A stretch of 64,000 nt of DNA from Bacteroidales bacterium (GCA_017430365.1 JAFRNC010000006.1:310001-374000), one strand, 5' to 3'. Numbered from the stretch's first letter, positions 1 to 8,770 are shown. A program made the numbers and translations. The notes: generated from the sequence alone by a model not told the origin.

Positions 1-951
1 TTCAGCGCAGAGGCGGTTTATGAAATTGAATATGACGAGGGTCCGTTTCCGGAGAAGTTCATAGTCGATGATCTCCGGACGGTCGCTTTTCTTGTAGGTA
101 TGTTCGTGGAAAGCCGAAGTGAAGAGGATGGCGGGTATACCGGCACGTGTGAAAGGATACTGGTCGCTTGTCTCGAGCATCATCCTGTAGAAATCACGGC
201 TGCCGTAGAAGGTCAGGTCGAGATCGAGTTTGTACTGGGCTTTGGAACATATGCCGGCAAGATATCCACGGTAGGATGAGGGAAGGCTGTTCTCGCCTAT
301 CGCGAAAAGATACTCCCTGTTCCTGCGCGGCGGAACGAGGTCCGTTCCGAGCATGTCCAGATTGACCATCGCGGTAATCCGCGACGCCGGGATGCCCATA
401 TGCCTGACGAAATAGCGGCTGCCGGCCATGTCCAGTTCCTTGCCGTCGAAAGCCACGAAAACAAGGTTCTTGCGGGGTCCTTTGCCGTCAGCCCTCATGG
501 CCGAGAACATCCTTGCCAGGGAAACCAGTGCTGTGACGCCCGATGCATTGTCGTCGGCACCGGGATACACGGTATGGCCCAATTTCCCCAGATGGTCGTA
601 ATGCGCGCCGATAATGATGTATTCGTCCGACTGGACGGAGGCTGGAATCAACCCCACGACATTGCGTATCGCTATGGAATCCTTGAAACGGAAACTCTGG
701 GTATATGCCCAGTCCCACGGCTTGAGTCCCAGGGAACGGAACCGGCTGACCAGGAAATGCTCTGCCATATACTTCCCTGCAGTGCCGGAAGCACGTCCCT
801 CTGTCATGTCATCTGCAAGATAAGAGAGGACCCTCTCCATGTCGGCCGTGGAGACCGTATTCTCATACTGGCGGAGGTTCTGGGCCGCGGCCGGAAGGGC
901 GCAGGAAAGAAAAATCGCCGCAAAGAGCAGTATGGCACAACTTTTCCTCAT
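1..951 (-). CDS. M28 family metallopeptidase, secreted (3' end beyond window)
   Basis: Zinc aminopeptidase-type fold; 317 codons are visible and the C-terminus lies outside the window. The N-terminus is a signal peptide ending in PAAAQ (about residues 1-24). Visible M28 landmarks are GAHYDH (zinc His about 117), PGADDNASG (bridging Asp about 133), FDGKE (about 168-172) and NLDMLG (Asp about 199). In characterised M28 enzymes the FDGKE position reads GEE, the first Glu being the general base and the second a zinc ligand; here the first is Lys171 and only Glu172 remains. The ligands look intact but the catalytic base is not in its usual place, so activity is uncertain. The start ATG gives a clean signal peptide. 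The gene is divergent from the TPR gene to its right. Family assignment is firm; substrate unknown. Confidence 0.88.
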   Translation of the reverse strand, partial: MRKSCAILLFAAIFLSCALPAAAQNLRQYENTVSTADMERVLSYLADDMTEGRASGTAGKYMAEHFLVSRFRSLGLKPWDWAYTQSFRFKDSIAIRNVVGLIPASVQSDEYIIIGAHYDHLGKLGHTVYPGADDNASGVTALVSLARMFSAMRADGKGPRKNLVFVAFDGKELDMAGSRYFVRHMGIPASRITAMVNLDMLGTDLVPPRRNREYLFAIGENSLPSSYRGYLAGICSKAQYKLDLDLTFYGSRDFYRMMLETSDQYPFTRAGIPAILFTSAFHEHTYKKSDRPEIIDYELLRKRTLVIFNFINRLCAE

Positions 952-978
952 TTAGTTTCAAATGAAATGCAAAAATAG

Positions 979-986
979 TATTTTTG
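979..986 (+). promoter_or_regulatory. -7 promoter element for the TPR gene
   Basis: TATTTTTG matches the Bacteroidota -7 consensus TAnnTTTG. It lies downstream of the first possible ATG (962) and 5 bases before the ATG at 992, so it argues that translation starts at 989 or 992 and that the mRNA has almost no leader. Confidence 0.6.
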
Positions 987-991
987 CGATG

Positions 992-2986
992 ATGTTCAAA
1001 AAGGGCCTCATTTTCCTGGCGCTTACATTCGCCCCTATTTGGAGCGCTTTCGCCCAATACGACCTCGACCACTTCTATTATAGCGGCCGCCAGTCGCTGA
1101 TTGACGGGAAATATGCCCAGGCCATCGAGAGCTTCAACATCCTCTCGATGCTCGACAGCACGGTTTATGAAGCCTATTTCTTCCGTGGAATAGCGAAATA
1201 CAATCTCGGAGACTACGTCGGGGCCCAGAGGGACTTCGACCGCACCCTCCATTTCAACCCAATCTACACTCCCGCTTACCATTACCGGGCGATTACCCTG
1301 AGCCGCATCGGCAAATACGACCAGGCGCTCAAGGATCTGGAGGAGGCGGTGGACCTGCGGCCAAGCTATACCGACCTCTATTTCAGCCGGGGGGTCACCT
1401 ATTTCCTGTCCCAGCAGTTCCAGAAGGCCATACACGACTTCAACACGTTCATACGCAAGATGCCGCGCGAGGGAAGCGCATACCTCAACAGGGGGGCATG
1501 CTATCTGTTCCTGGGCGACACCACCAAGGCGCTGAACGACTACAACAAAGCCATATCATTAAACCGCTTCGACCCCGAAGGATACATACGGCGCTCCAGG
1601 GTCTATGCGATGCAGGAGCGGGCCGGAGAGGCAATAGAAGACCTGGACATTGCTCTGAGGCTGGACAGCACCAACACTTACGCATTCTTCAACCGCGCCA
1701 TCCTCAAATACGAGAAAAAGGACATCAGGGGCGCTATGGACGACCTAAACAGGGTGCTTGAAGAAGATCCGGGAAACGCGCTGACACTCTACAACAGGGC
1801 GTTGATCTACGCACAGGTTGGAGATTACGCCTCTGCCCTGGATGACTACGACAGGGTGCTCAACATCAATCCCAACAACGTGCTGGCATATTTCAACCGG
1901 GCAGCGGTCTTCATGGAACTTGGACGCTACCGCGATGCCATGGACGACTATTCCCAGGCGATAAACCTGTATCCCGACTTCGCCAAGGCCTATTTGAACC
2001 GCTCCTTTGCCAAGAGCCAGCTCGGGCAGTACACCTCCGCCAAACAGGACTACGACATAGCGCAGCGCAAGGTCAGGGAATACCAGGCGATGACCGCCGA
2101 TTCCACCGGCCATGCGGCATTCGCCGACACCACAAGGAAATACGACCACCTGCTAGCCCTCGACGCCGAATTCGCAAAGAAGGATTTCGACAATGAGCTG
2201 CTGCAGTACCGCGATGTCGACATCAGGCTGAAACCCCTCTATAAGGTGCATCCGGCCGACAGCGTAAGCGGCTATTCTTCGATAGCCCACAAATTCGAGG
2301 ATGCCGTGCTGGACGCCTTCATTGCCAGAAGTCCCCTCGCTGTAAAATTCGCTTCCGCGGCCAAAGGTTCCATCCGCAACGGCGCCAGGGTCAGGGAAGA
2401 AGTCGAGCGCTCGCTCAGGGCCAGCCGCTCCAGCGACAACCTTTTCGCAAAAGCGCTCGTGGAATCGGAGAACAACCAGTTCAACACCGCGCTCGTATGC
2501 TACGACGAGGCGATTTCCAAATCACCCGAAACATTCTTCTACTACATAAACAGGGGGGCTCTCCAGGCGGAGATGATCGACTTCATCGCCTCGATGGAGA
2601 ACAACGTGCAGGTCCTGACCCTCGACAACGCCAACACCGTCAGGACCAGGGTCCAGGACCAGGTGAAGCACAACTACGACTACACGCCGGCCATACATGA
2701 CATGACCAGGGCTGCCGAACTCAATCCCTCCTTCCCCTACACCTACTACAATCTGGGCAACCTTTACTGCCTCTCCAACGATCTTCCGGAGGCGATCGTG
2801 CAATACACCCGCGCTATCGACCTCTATCCCTATATCGGCGAAGCTTACTATAACCGCGGACTTGTCCTGATCTATCTCAAGGACCGGGAAAAAGGCTGCA
2901 TCGACCTGAGCACGGCCGGTGAACTGGGAATACAGGACGCGTACGGCGTCATCAAGAAATATTGCAAAACTGAAGAAGAACTCTAA
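992..2986 (+). CDS. Secreted tetratricopeptide-repeat protein
   Basis: A 664-residue protein made mostly of TPR helical pairs, which serve as protein-protein scaffolds. The N-terminus (MFKKGLIF to SAFAQ, about 22 residues) is a typical signal peptide, so it probably works in the periplasm. About ten repeats occupy residues 25-370, with motifs such as AYFNRAAVFMELGRY. A less regular stretch of about 120 residues follows, then further TPRs to the C-terminus. Reading frame stays open upstream to an ATG at 962, but the -7 box lies between 962 and 992, so the later ATG (989 or 992) is preferred. The DMT transporter starts 12 bases after the stop. No enzymatic motif is visible; the partner is unknown. 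Confidence 0.85.
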   Translation: MFKKGLIFLALTFAPIWSAFAQYDLDHFYYSGRQSLIDGKYAQAIESFNILSMLDSTVYEAYFFRGIAKYNLGDYVGAQRDFDRTLHFNPIYTPAYHYRAITLSRIGKYDQALKDLEEAVDLRPSYTDLYFSRGVTYFLSQQFQKAIHDFNTFIRKMPREGSAYLNRGACYLFLGDTTKALNDYNKAISLNRFDPEGYIRRSRVYAMQERAGEAIEDLDIALRLDSTNTYAFFNRAILKYEKKDIRGAMDDLNRVLEEDPGNALTLYNRALIYAQVGDYASALDDYDRVLNINPNNVLAYFNRAAVFMELGRYRDAMDDYSQAINLYPDFAKAYLNRSFAKSQLGQYTSAKQDYDIAQRKVREYQAMTADSTGHAAFADTTRKYDHLLALDAEFAKKDFDNELLQYRDVDIRLKPLYKVHPADSVSGYSSIAHKFEDAVLDAFIARSPLAVKFASAAKGSIRNGARVREEVERSLRASRSSDNLFAKALVESENNQFNTALVCYDEAISKSPETFFYYINRGALQAEMIDFIASMENNVQVLTLDNANTVRTRVQDQVKHNYDYTPAIHDMTRAAELNPSFPYTYYNLGNLYCLSNDLPEAIVQYTRAIDLYPYIGEAYYNRGLVLIYLKDREKGCIDLSTAGELGIQDAYGVIKKYCKTEEEL

Positions 2987-2998
2987 ATTCACTCTGTC

Positions 2999-3898
2999 AT
3001 GTGGCTTTGGGCAGCGGTCGGATCCGCCATTCTGCTGGGCATCTACGACGTTTTCAAAAAACAGGCATCTACCCGCAACGACGTACTTCACATCCTCCTT
3101 TATGCGACGGCATTGTCTACCGTCCTGCTATCACCTTTCATCATAGCTTCGGCTTTCAGTACGGGCTGGTTTGAAGGGACGGTGTTCGACGTTTCCCGGG
3201 GCAGCCTCCGCGACCACCTGCTTGTGCTGCTGAAGGCCTCCATCGTCTCCGTGTCCTGGATCACCGGCCTGATGGGACTCAAGAACCTGCCCATAACTAC
3301 GGCGGGCACTATCAAGGCATCCAGGCCCGTATTCGTCCTGATCGGGTCGATACTGATTTTCGGAGAACACCTTAACACCTGGCAGTGGGTGGCGATCATA
3401 GTCGCCATGTTCGCGCTATGGCTCCTTGGCCATACCAGCAAGAAGGAAGGGGTCGATTTCGTCCGCAACAAATGGATTTTCTGCATGTGGGTCGCCGTCA
3501 TAACCGGAGTGATCAGCGCCCTGATGGACAAGCACCTCATGGCTTCGATGGAGCCCATGTTCGTACAGGGATGGTGTAATTTCTACATCGCGTTCATCAT
3601 GGCGGCGATCGTGCTGTTCGGCCGCTTCATGCACCGGAAATACTACCAGCCGTACAAGCACGACTGGGCCATATGGCTCATAGCGCTTTTCATCACGGCA
3701 TCCGATTTCCTCTATTTCCTTTCGCTCCACAGTTCCGGTTCGATGCTGTCCGTGGTTTCCATGCTGCGCCGCAGTTCGGTCATAATCACGTTCATCTTCG
3801 GAGCCATACTGTTCAAGGAGAAGAATCTTAAGTCCAAGGGCCTTGCCCTGCTTATCCTCCTCGCCGCAATGACGATCCTGGTGTTCAGTTCCAGGTAG
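2999..3898 (+). CDS. DMT superfamily (EamA-type) transporter
   Basis: A 299-residue inner-membrane protein with about ten hydrophobic helices arranged as two EamA halves (roughly 1-140 and 150-299). The conserved end of each half reads like FGEHLNTWQWVAIIVAMFAL (about 120-139) and FKEKNLKSKGLALLILL (about 269-285). EamA proteins export or exchange small metabolites; the substrate cannot be read from sequence. It follows the TPR gene closely and may be cotranscribed with it. The AraC gene to the right is convergent, with 14 bases between the stops. Confidence 0.85.
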   Translation: MWLWAAVGSAILLGIYDVFKKQASTRNDVLHILLYATALSTVLLSPFIIASAFSTGWFEGTVFDVSRGSLRDHLLVLLKASIVSVSWITGLMGLKNLPITTAGTIKASRPVFVLIGSILIFGEHLNTWQWVAIIVAMFALWLLGHTSKKEGVDFVRNKWIFCMWVAVITGVISALMDKHLMASMEPMFVQGWCNFYIAFIMAAIVLFGRFMHRKYYQPYKHDWAIWLIALFITASDFLYFLSLHSSGSMLSVVSMLRRSSVIITFIFGAILFKEKNLKSKGLALLILLAAMTILVFSSR

Positions 3899-3912
3899 CG
3901 GAATCCCCCGCC

Positions 3913-4824
3913 CTATCCTTTCCGGAACTGTGCGGGCGTCATCCCGGTATGCGCCTTGAAATACTTGGTGAATGTGGGCTGGTCGGGAAAATTGAGCTGG
4001 TAGACTATCTGCTTGACCGACATGTCGGAATATTTCAGATAATTCTTTGCCTCAAGTATCACATATGTGTCGATCCACTCGGGGGCGCTACGTCCGCTGG
4101 CAGACTTCACCAGTTTTGAGAAATACTTGGGGCTCAGGCAGAGTTTATCGGCATAGAAGCCCGCGCTGCGCTCCTTCGTATGGTGGTCGGCAAGCAGCTG
4201 CAGGAATTTGTTGAATACCTCTTCGGCACGGCTCATACTTCTCGCCGCATTATGGCGGGCAAGTTCCAGCCTGCTGTCGAACACGCCCTCCGACAGGGAG
4301 AAGAGCGAAGAAATCAGCATTCCCACACACTCCCTCCTGCTCGGAAGATCGGAACCGAGGATTGTCTCCCCCAGTTCCAGGTAACGGTGCGCTATCTCCT
4401 TCTCCTGGGAGGTCAATCTGACACACGGATTGTCGAGCAGGAGCCTTCCTTCGGCGAATATCCTGTTCAGGTCGAGATGCAGCGTGGAAAGATACCGCCG
4501 GCTGATCCCCACAATCACATAGTGAAGCCCGTTTTCCATGGCAGCACCGGCATCCAAAACCTGTCCGATGTATCCGGGAACCATGAGCGCGAGGTCGTCT
4601 TCCTCCATGGTGAATTCCTTCATATTTATGCTGAAACGGATCCTTCCGCTGATACAGAAAACCGCCAGATAGGCGTCCAGTCGCACCGGCGTCTGGAGCC
4701 TCGGCGCCATATCCTCGTTCCGCACGTCGATGATGCAGAGGTCTTCACCAAGTCCGGTAAGCCGGCCTTCCGCGAACAGTTCCCTGAACTGTGCGAGTTC
4801 CATGTTGTAAAATGAATTCTCCAT
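3913..4824 (-). CDS. AraC family transcriptional regulator
   Basis: A 303-residue regulator with an N-terminal cupin-like sensor region (about 20-140) and a C-terminal pair of helix-turn-helix motifs (about 205-303; landmarks LCLSPKYFSKLVKS and LNFPDQPTFTKYFKAHTGMT) ending in the usual TPAQFRKG. An upstream in-frame ATG at 4866 sits only 3 bases after a -7 element, so the ATG at 4824, preceded by about 40 bases of leader, is the better start. It is divergent from the 2-oxoacid:ferredoxin oxidoreductase operon, with 176 bases between the start codons, and may regulate it. The effector is unknown. Confidence 0.85.
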   Translation of the reverse strand: MENSFYNMELAQFRELFAEGRLTGLGEDLCIIDVRNEDMAPRLQTPVRLDAYLAVFCISGRIRFSINMKEFTMEEDDLALMVPGYIGQVLDAGAAMENGLHYVIVGISRRYLSTLHLDLNRIFAEGRLLLDNPCVRLTSQEKEIAHRYLELGETILGSDLPSRRECVGMLISSLFSLSEGVFDSRLELARHNAARSMSRAEEVFNKFLQLLADHHTKERSAGFYADKLCLSPKYFSKLVKSASGRSAPEWIDTYVILEAKNYLKYSDMSVKQIVYQLNFPDQPTFTKYFKAHTGMTPAQFRKG

Positions 4825-4868
4825 ACCCGTACGATTTTGTTGCAAGTTATCAAATCCCGGCTTCATTA

Positions 4869-4876
4869 CAAAAATA
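4869..4876 (-). promoter_or_regulatory. -7 promoter element for the AraC gene
   Basis: On the minus strand this reads TATTTTTG, a full TAnnTTTG match. Transcription would begin close to the ATG at 4866, which favours the downstream start at 4824. Confidence 0.55.
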
Positions 4877-4913
4877 AAAGCCGGACGGACTTATATCCAT
4901 TTTCATTTAAGGT

Positions 4914-4945
4914 ATTGAAAAATTCACCGCTTTTAATTATATTTG
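4914..4945 (+). promoter_or_regulatory. Promoter (-33 ATTG, -7 TATATTTG) of the oxidoreductase operon
   Basis: TATATTTG at 4938-4945 is a full -7 match; ATTG at 4914-4917 lies 20 bases upstream, within normal spacing for a degenerate -33 TTTG. The predicted leader is about 50 bases. Confidence 0.6.
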
Positions 4946-5000
4946 CAAAATAAACACAGGAAAATCCAACCAAAACAATAATTCAAAACACCGAAACAAC

Positions 5001-5222
5001 ATGGCTGTAAAAGGTACTATCGTCGTTGACACGGAGAAATGCAAGGGATGCAGCGTCTGCGTGGTCAACTGCCCGTTCGGAGTCATTGCGCTCTCGCATG
5101 AGGTCAACAGCAAAGGCTACAATTTCCTCCAAATGGTAGAACCGGACAAATGTACCGGCTGCGCCAGCTGCGCAACCGTATGTCCGGACTCCGTAATCAC
5201 CGTCTATCGAGTAAAAATCTAA
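5001..5222 (+). CDS. 2-oxoacid:ferredoxin oxidoreductase, ferredoxin-like delta subunit
   Basis: A 73-residue protein with two 4Fe-4S motifs, CKGCSVCVVNCP (about residues 14-25) and CTGCASCATVCP (about 51-62). It is the electron-transfer subunit of a four-subunit enzyme that oxidatively decarboxylates 2-oxo acids to acyl-CoA and reduces ferredoxin. It is first in a tight operon followed by the alpha, beta and gamma subunits (gaps of 12, 8 and 20 bases). Cytoplasmic. The specific 2-oxo acid (2-oxoglutarate or branched-chain) cannot be settled from this subunit. Confidence 0.9.
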   Translation: MAVKGTIVVDTEKCKGCSVCVVNCPFGVIALSHEVNSKGYNFLQMVEPDKCTGCASCATVCPDSVITVYRVKI

Positions 5223-5234
5223 ATCATCGACAAT

Positions 5235-6314
5235 ATGGCAGACAAAGTATTGATGAAAGGTAACGAGGCCATCGCCTATGCAGCCATCAACTGCGGCGCC
5301 GACGGCTATTTCGGCTACCCGATCACTCCCCAGTCAGAAGTGATGGAAACCCTGATGAAGGAGAAACCCTGGGAGACCACCGGAATGGTCGTCCTCCAGG
5401 CTGAAAGCGAAACCGCTTCCATCAACATGGTCTATGGCGGTGCCGGCTGCGGCAAGAAGGTCATGACATCTTCCAGCAGCCCGGGCATCAGCCTCATGTG
5501 CGAAGGCCTCACCTATCTGGCAGGCAGCGAGCTTCCCTGCCTCGTGGTCAACGTCATGCGCGGCGGCCCGGGACTCGGAACCATCCAGCCCAGCCAGGGC
5601 GACTATTTCCAAGCCACCAAGGGCGGCGGCCACGGCGACTACAGGCTCATAGTCCTTGCCCCGGCTTCCGTACAGGACATGTACGACTTCGTGGACGAAG
5701 CATTCGAACTCGCGTTCAAGTATCGCAACCCTGCCATGATCCTTGCGGACGGCGTCATCGGACAGATGATGGAGAAAGTGGAATTCCGCCCCTCCAAGCC
5801 CCGCCGCACGGATGAGGAGGTACGCGCCCTCTGCGACTCCTGGGCCACCCTCGGAAAGCCCAAGACCCGCGAGCGCAACGTCATCACCTCGCTCGCCCTC
5901 GATCCTGTCGTAATGGAGAACTTCAATATCAAGCTCCAGAAGAAATATGCCGAGATCGAAGAGAAGGAAGTACGCTACAGCACCTACAAGACTGAGGATG
6001 CGGAGCACCTGATCGTAGCCTTCGGCTGCATGTCCCGCATCTGCGAGAACGTGGTCGACATGGCACGTGAAAACGGCATCAAACTCGGCCTCCTGAGGCC
6101 CATCACCCTCTTCCCGTTCCCCAAGAAACCCATCGACGCACTCGTTCCCCAGCTCAAGAGCATCATGTCGGTCGAGCTCAACTCCGGCCAGATGGTCGAA
6201 GACGTCCGCCTCGTGGCCAACGGCCGCGTTCCCGTAGGATTCTACGGCCGCCAGGGCGGCGTGGTGCCCAATCCCGACGAAATCTACGAAGCATTCCTTA
6301 AATTCATCAAATAA
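5235..6314 (+). CDS. vorB: 2-oxoacid:ferredoxin oxidoreductase alpha subunit (VorB/KorA type)
   Basis: A 359-residue subunit with the pyrimidine-binding transketolase domain (about 1-190; landmarks MKGNEAIAYAAI, GYPITPQSE, QAESETASINMVYGG and TSSSSPGISLM) and the C-terminal transketolase-like domain (about 250-345). It binds one side of thiamine diphosphate together with the beta subunit. Its length and N-terminus match the alpha subunit of four-subunit enzymes commonly annotated VorB (3-methyl-2-oxobutanoate) or KorA (2-oxoglutarate) in anaerobes. The symbol is therefore a family label, not proof of substrate. Confidence 0.88.
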   Translation: MADKVLMKGNEAIAYAAINCGADGYFGYPITPQSEVMETLMKEKPWETTGMVVLQAESETASINMVYGGAGCGKKVMTSSSSPGISLMCEGLTYLAGSELPCLVVNVMRGGPGLGTIQPSQGDYFQATKGGGHGDYRLIVLAPASVQDMYDFVDEAFELAFKYRNPAMILADGVIGQMMEKVEFRPSKPRRTDEEVRALCDSWATLGKPKTRERNVITSLALDPVVMENFNIKLQKKYAEIEEKEVRYSTYKTEDAEHLIVAFGCMSRICENVVDMARENGIKLGLLRPITLFPFPKKPIDALVPQLKSIMSVELNSGQMVEDVRLVANGRVPVGFYGRQGGVVPNPDEIYEAFLKFIK

Positions 6315-6322
6315 TCAGGACT

Positions 6323-7084
6323 ATGGATATCAAAGACATAATCAAGCCCGAAAACAAGGTTTACGGCAAATCGTCGGTCCTGACCGACAACATCATGCAC
6401 TATTGTCCTGGTTGCTCCCACGGCGTGGTCCACAAACTGGTGGCCCAGGTCATCGAGGAGATGGACATACAGGACAAGACGATCGGCGTCAGCCCGGTAG
6501 GCTGCTCGGTCTTCGCCTACAACTATCTTGACATCGACTGGCAGGAAGCCGCCCACGGCCGCGCTCCGGCCCTGGCGACAGCCATCAAGCGCCTCAACCC
6601 CGACAAATACGTCTTCACGTACCAGGGCGACGGCGACCTCGCATCCATCGGTACCGCCGAAACCATGCACGCATGCAACCGTGGAGAAAATATCGTCATC
6701 ATCTTCATCAACAACGCGATCTACGGAATGACCGGCGGACAGATGGCCCCGACCACCCTTCTCGGCCAGGTGACCGCCACCACTCCCTATGGCCGCAAGG
6801 CAGAACTCAACGGCTACCCCCTCAAGATCACCGAACTCCTTGCACAGCTCGAAGGCACGTGCTACGTCACCCGCCAGAGCGTCCAGAATCCCGCCGCGGT
6901 CCGCAAGACCAAAGCCGCCATCCGCAAGGCGTTCGAGAACTCCATGATGAAGAAGGGCACCTCCTTCGTGGAGGTTGTCAGCACCTGCAACTCCGGCTGG
7001 AAGATTCCGCCCGTGGAAGCCAACAAATGGATGGAAGAGCACATGTTCCCCTTCTACCCGCTCGGCGACATGAAGGACAGATAG
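6323..7084 (+). CDS. 2-oxoacid:ferredoxin oxidoreductase beta subunit (ThDP-binding)
   Basis: A 253-residue protein carrying the thiamine-diphosphate/magnesium site: YQGDGDLASIGTAE (about 94-107) followed by INNAIYGMTGGQMAPTT (about 129-145). The N-terminal CPGCSHG (about 29-35) and SPVGCSVFAYNY are typical of KorB/VorB beta subunits. It forms the catalytic core with the alpha subunit encoded 8 bases upstream. Full length for the family. Confidence 0.9.
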   Translation: MDIKDIIKPENKVYGKSSVLTDNIMHYCPGCSHGVVHKLVAQVIEEMDIQDKTIGVSPVGCSVFAYNYLDIDWQEAAHGRAPALATAIKRLNPDKYVFTYQGDGDLASIGTAETMHACNRGENIVIIFINNAIYGMTGGQMAPTTLLGQVTATTPYGRKAELNGYPLKITELLAQLEGTCYVTRQSVQNPAAVRKTKAAIRKAFENSMMKKGTSFVEVVSTCNSGWKIPPVEANKWMEEHMFPFYPLGDMKDR

Positions 7085-7104
7085 GATTTTAAAACCAGTA
7101 AACC

Positions 7105-7650
7105 ATGAAAGAAGAAATAATCATAGCAGGATTCGGAGGACAGGGCGTCCTCTCTATGGGCAAGATCCTCGCCTACGGCGGCATCATGCAGGACCAGGAG
7201 GTCTCCTGGCTTCCTTCCTATGGTCCGGAGATGCGCGGCGGCACGTGCAACGTAAGCGTGGTCCTGAGCGACAACAAGATCAGCTCGCCCATCCTCAGCA
7301 AATTCGACACCGCCATCATCCTCAACCAGCAGTCGATGGACAAATTCGAGAAACAGGTGAAACCCGGCGGACTGCTCATCTACGACACCAACGGAATCAC
7401 CCGTCACCCCGAAAGGGACGACATCACCATCTGCCGCATCGATGCAGTGGAAGAAGCCGCGAAACTCGGCAACGCCAAGGCCTACAACATGGTCGTCCTG
7501 GGCGCCTATCTCAAGATGAAACCCGTGGTCACCATGGACAATGTCATCAAGGGGCTCAAGAAATCACTTCCGCCGCGCAGGCACAACCTCATTCCCATGA
7601 ATGAGGAGGCCATTACGGTCGGAATGAACGCGGTGGTGAAGGTCCGCTAG
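7105..7650 (+). CDS. 2-oxoacid:ferredoxin oxidoreductase gamma subunit
   Basis: A 181-residue protein of the 2-oxoacid:acceptor oxidoreductase gamma family. It opens with IIAGFGGQGVLSMGKILAY (about 6-24) and has SWLPSYGPEMRGGTCNVSVV (about 35-54), both diagnostic. This domain binds coenzyme A in related enzymes. Last gene of the operon. Its stop lies 3 bases from the stop of a convergent lipoprotein gene, and a strong intrinsic terminator for this operon lies inside that neighbour. Confidence 0.9.
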   Translation: MKEEIIIAGFGGQGVLSMGKILAYGGIMQDQEVSWLPSYGPEMRGGTCNVSVVLSDNKISSPILSKFDTAIILNQQSMDKFEKQVKPGGLLIYDTNGITRHPERDDITICRIDAVEEAAKLGNAKAYNMVVLGAYLKMKPVVTMDNVIKGLKKSLPPRRHNLIPMNEEAITVGMNAVVKVR

Positions 7651-7653
7651 AAA

Positions 7654-8241
7654 CTACATCCCGTCCACCCGGACGGAAATGTCACCCTGGGAAGGTTTTA
7701 CTACAAAAACCTTCCCTTTTTCGTTTCCCTGGAACACCTCGGTGTCGTTCAGGAGGACGGACGTAATCTTGACTCCCCATTGCACCCCGTCATTTTCCTG
7801 TGTAAGGTATTGGAAAGTAACCTTGAGGGTGAACTCATCGTCGCCATGATACATGTATGTGGTGAACTCCTTCTGGGGGGTCTTGCCCCAAAGATAGGAC
7901 TGGAACGCGATCAGACCGGACTCTGAGTCCAAACGGAGGAAATTGGTGGTGTTGTTGTACATTATGTACTCCACGTCATCGTAAGTCACCTTCTGGAAAT
8001 CATGCACTGCCGACATGCGGGTGCTTTTGGGAACCTGCACCTGGAAGGCGGTGGGAAGATTGTACAGGCTGTCAAGGTCGAGCCTGTCATTTCCGTTTTC
8101 ATCCACGAAGTATATCCAAAGCGGGCAATCCGTGTAATAGAGCGTTCCGTCGGGAACCTTTCCGTCATCGCCCCAGATGTTGCATGAAGCCAAAGAAAGG
8201 GCGACCAGGCAAAACAGTGAAAACGCAAGAACTCTTTTCAT
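7654..8241 (-). CDS. Lipoprotein of unknown function
   Basis: A 195-residue protein with a type II signal peptide: MKRVLAFSLF, a hydrophobic run, then LASC with the lipidated Cys at about residue 20. The rest is beta-rich with no motif that I recognise; it is roughly the size of small NigD-like or immunoglobulin-fold lipoproteins of Bacteroidales. An in-frame TTG at 8265 would add eight polar residues before the signal peptide, so the ATG is preferred. The last codons overlap, on the opposite strand, the terminator hairpin of the oxidoreductase operon. Confidence 0.75.
   Translation of the reverse strand: MKRVLAFSLFCLVALSLASCNIWGDDGKVPDGTLYYTDCPLWIYFVDENGNDRLDLDSLYNLPTAFQVQVPKSTRMSAVHDFQKVTYDDVEYIMYNNTTNFLRLDSESGLIAFQSYLWGKTPQKEFTTYMYHGDDEFTLKVTFQYLTQENDGVQWGVKITSVLLNDTEVFQGNEKGKVFVVKPSQGDISVRVDGM
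7689..7721 (+). terminator. Intrinsic terminator of the oxidoreductase operon, inside the convergent CDS
   Basis: An 11-bp perfect stem (GGGAAGGTTTT at 7689-7699, AAAACCTTCCC at 7706-7716), a 6-base loop, then five T. It lies 39 bases past the gamma-subunit stop and wholly within the coding sequence of the convergent lipoprotein. There is no T-run on the minus strand, so it should act only on plus-strand transcription. Confidence 0.75.
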
Positions 8242-8273
8242 ATCTCTTTGTCTCTGATTTTTCAATATAAATG

Positions 8274-8281
8274 CAATTATA
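8274..8281 (-). promoter_or_regulatory. Probable -7 element for the lipoprotein gene
   Basis: On the minus strand this reads TATAATTG, one mismatch from TAnnTTTG, about 33 bases before the chosen ATG. Confidence 0.4.
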
Positions 8282-8305
8282 CTAAAAATCTTGCTTGCAG
8301 ATCCG

Positions 8306-8767
8306 CTATTCGTGCATTTCGAAACGCTTTTCGGCCAGGGATTCGAAGCGTGTCCCGGGACGGCCGTAATTTGCGTATGGATAGATGGAAATACCTCCGC
8401 GTGGCGTGAAGAAACCGGTCACCTCGATATACTTGGGATCCATCAGTCTGATCAGATCCTTCATGATAGTATTGACCGTATCCTCATGGAAGCCGCCGTG
8501 ATTGCGGAAGCTTCCCAGATAGAGTTTGAGGGACTTGCTCTCAACCATCTTCACGTCGGGAATGTATGAAATACGTATTTCGGCGAAGTCAGGCTGGCCG
8601 GTGATGGGGCAAAGGGTCGTGAACTCGGGGCAGTTGAAGCGCACCCAGTAGTCGTTGTCGGGATTCAGGTTGTTGAAGGCTTCCAGAACTTGGGGGTTAT
8701 AGTCGAAAGGGTATGCCGTTTCGCGGCCGAGGGCGCTGAGCCCCTCCTTCTTCCTGTCGTTTTCCAT
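8306..8767 (-). CDS. queF: NADPH-dependent 7-cyano-7-deazaguanine reductase QueF
   Basis: A 153-residue type I (single-domain) QueF. It reduces the nitrile preQ0 to the amine preQ1 in the queuosine tRNA-modification pathway, in the cytoplasm. The catalytic Cys is in [11 protein letters not shown] (Cys53) with the partner Asp60; the substrate and NADPH signature [22 protein letters not shown] begins near residue 75. It lies 3 bases downstream of the yhhQ-type transporter gene and is cotranscribed with it. Confidence 0.95.
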   Translation of the reverse strand: MENDRKKEGLSALGRETAYPFDYNPQVLEAFNNLNPDNDYWVRFNCPEFTTLCPITGQPDFAEIRISYIPDVKMVESKSLKLYLGSFRNHGGFHEDTVNTIMKDLIRLMDPKYIEVTGFFTPRGGISIYPYANYGRPGTRFESLAEKRFEMHE

Positions 8768-8770
8768 GGA

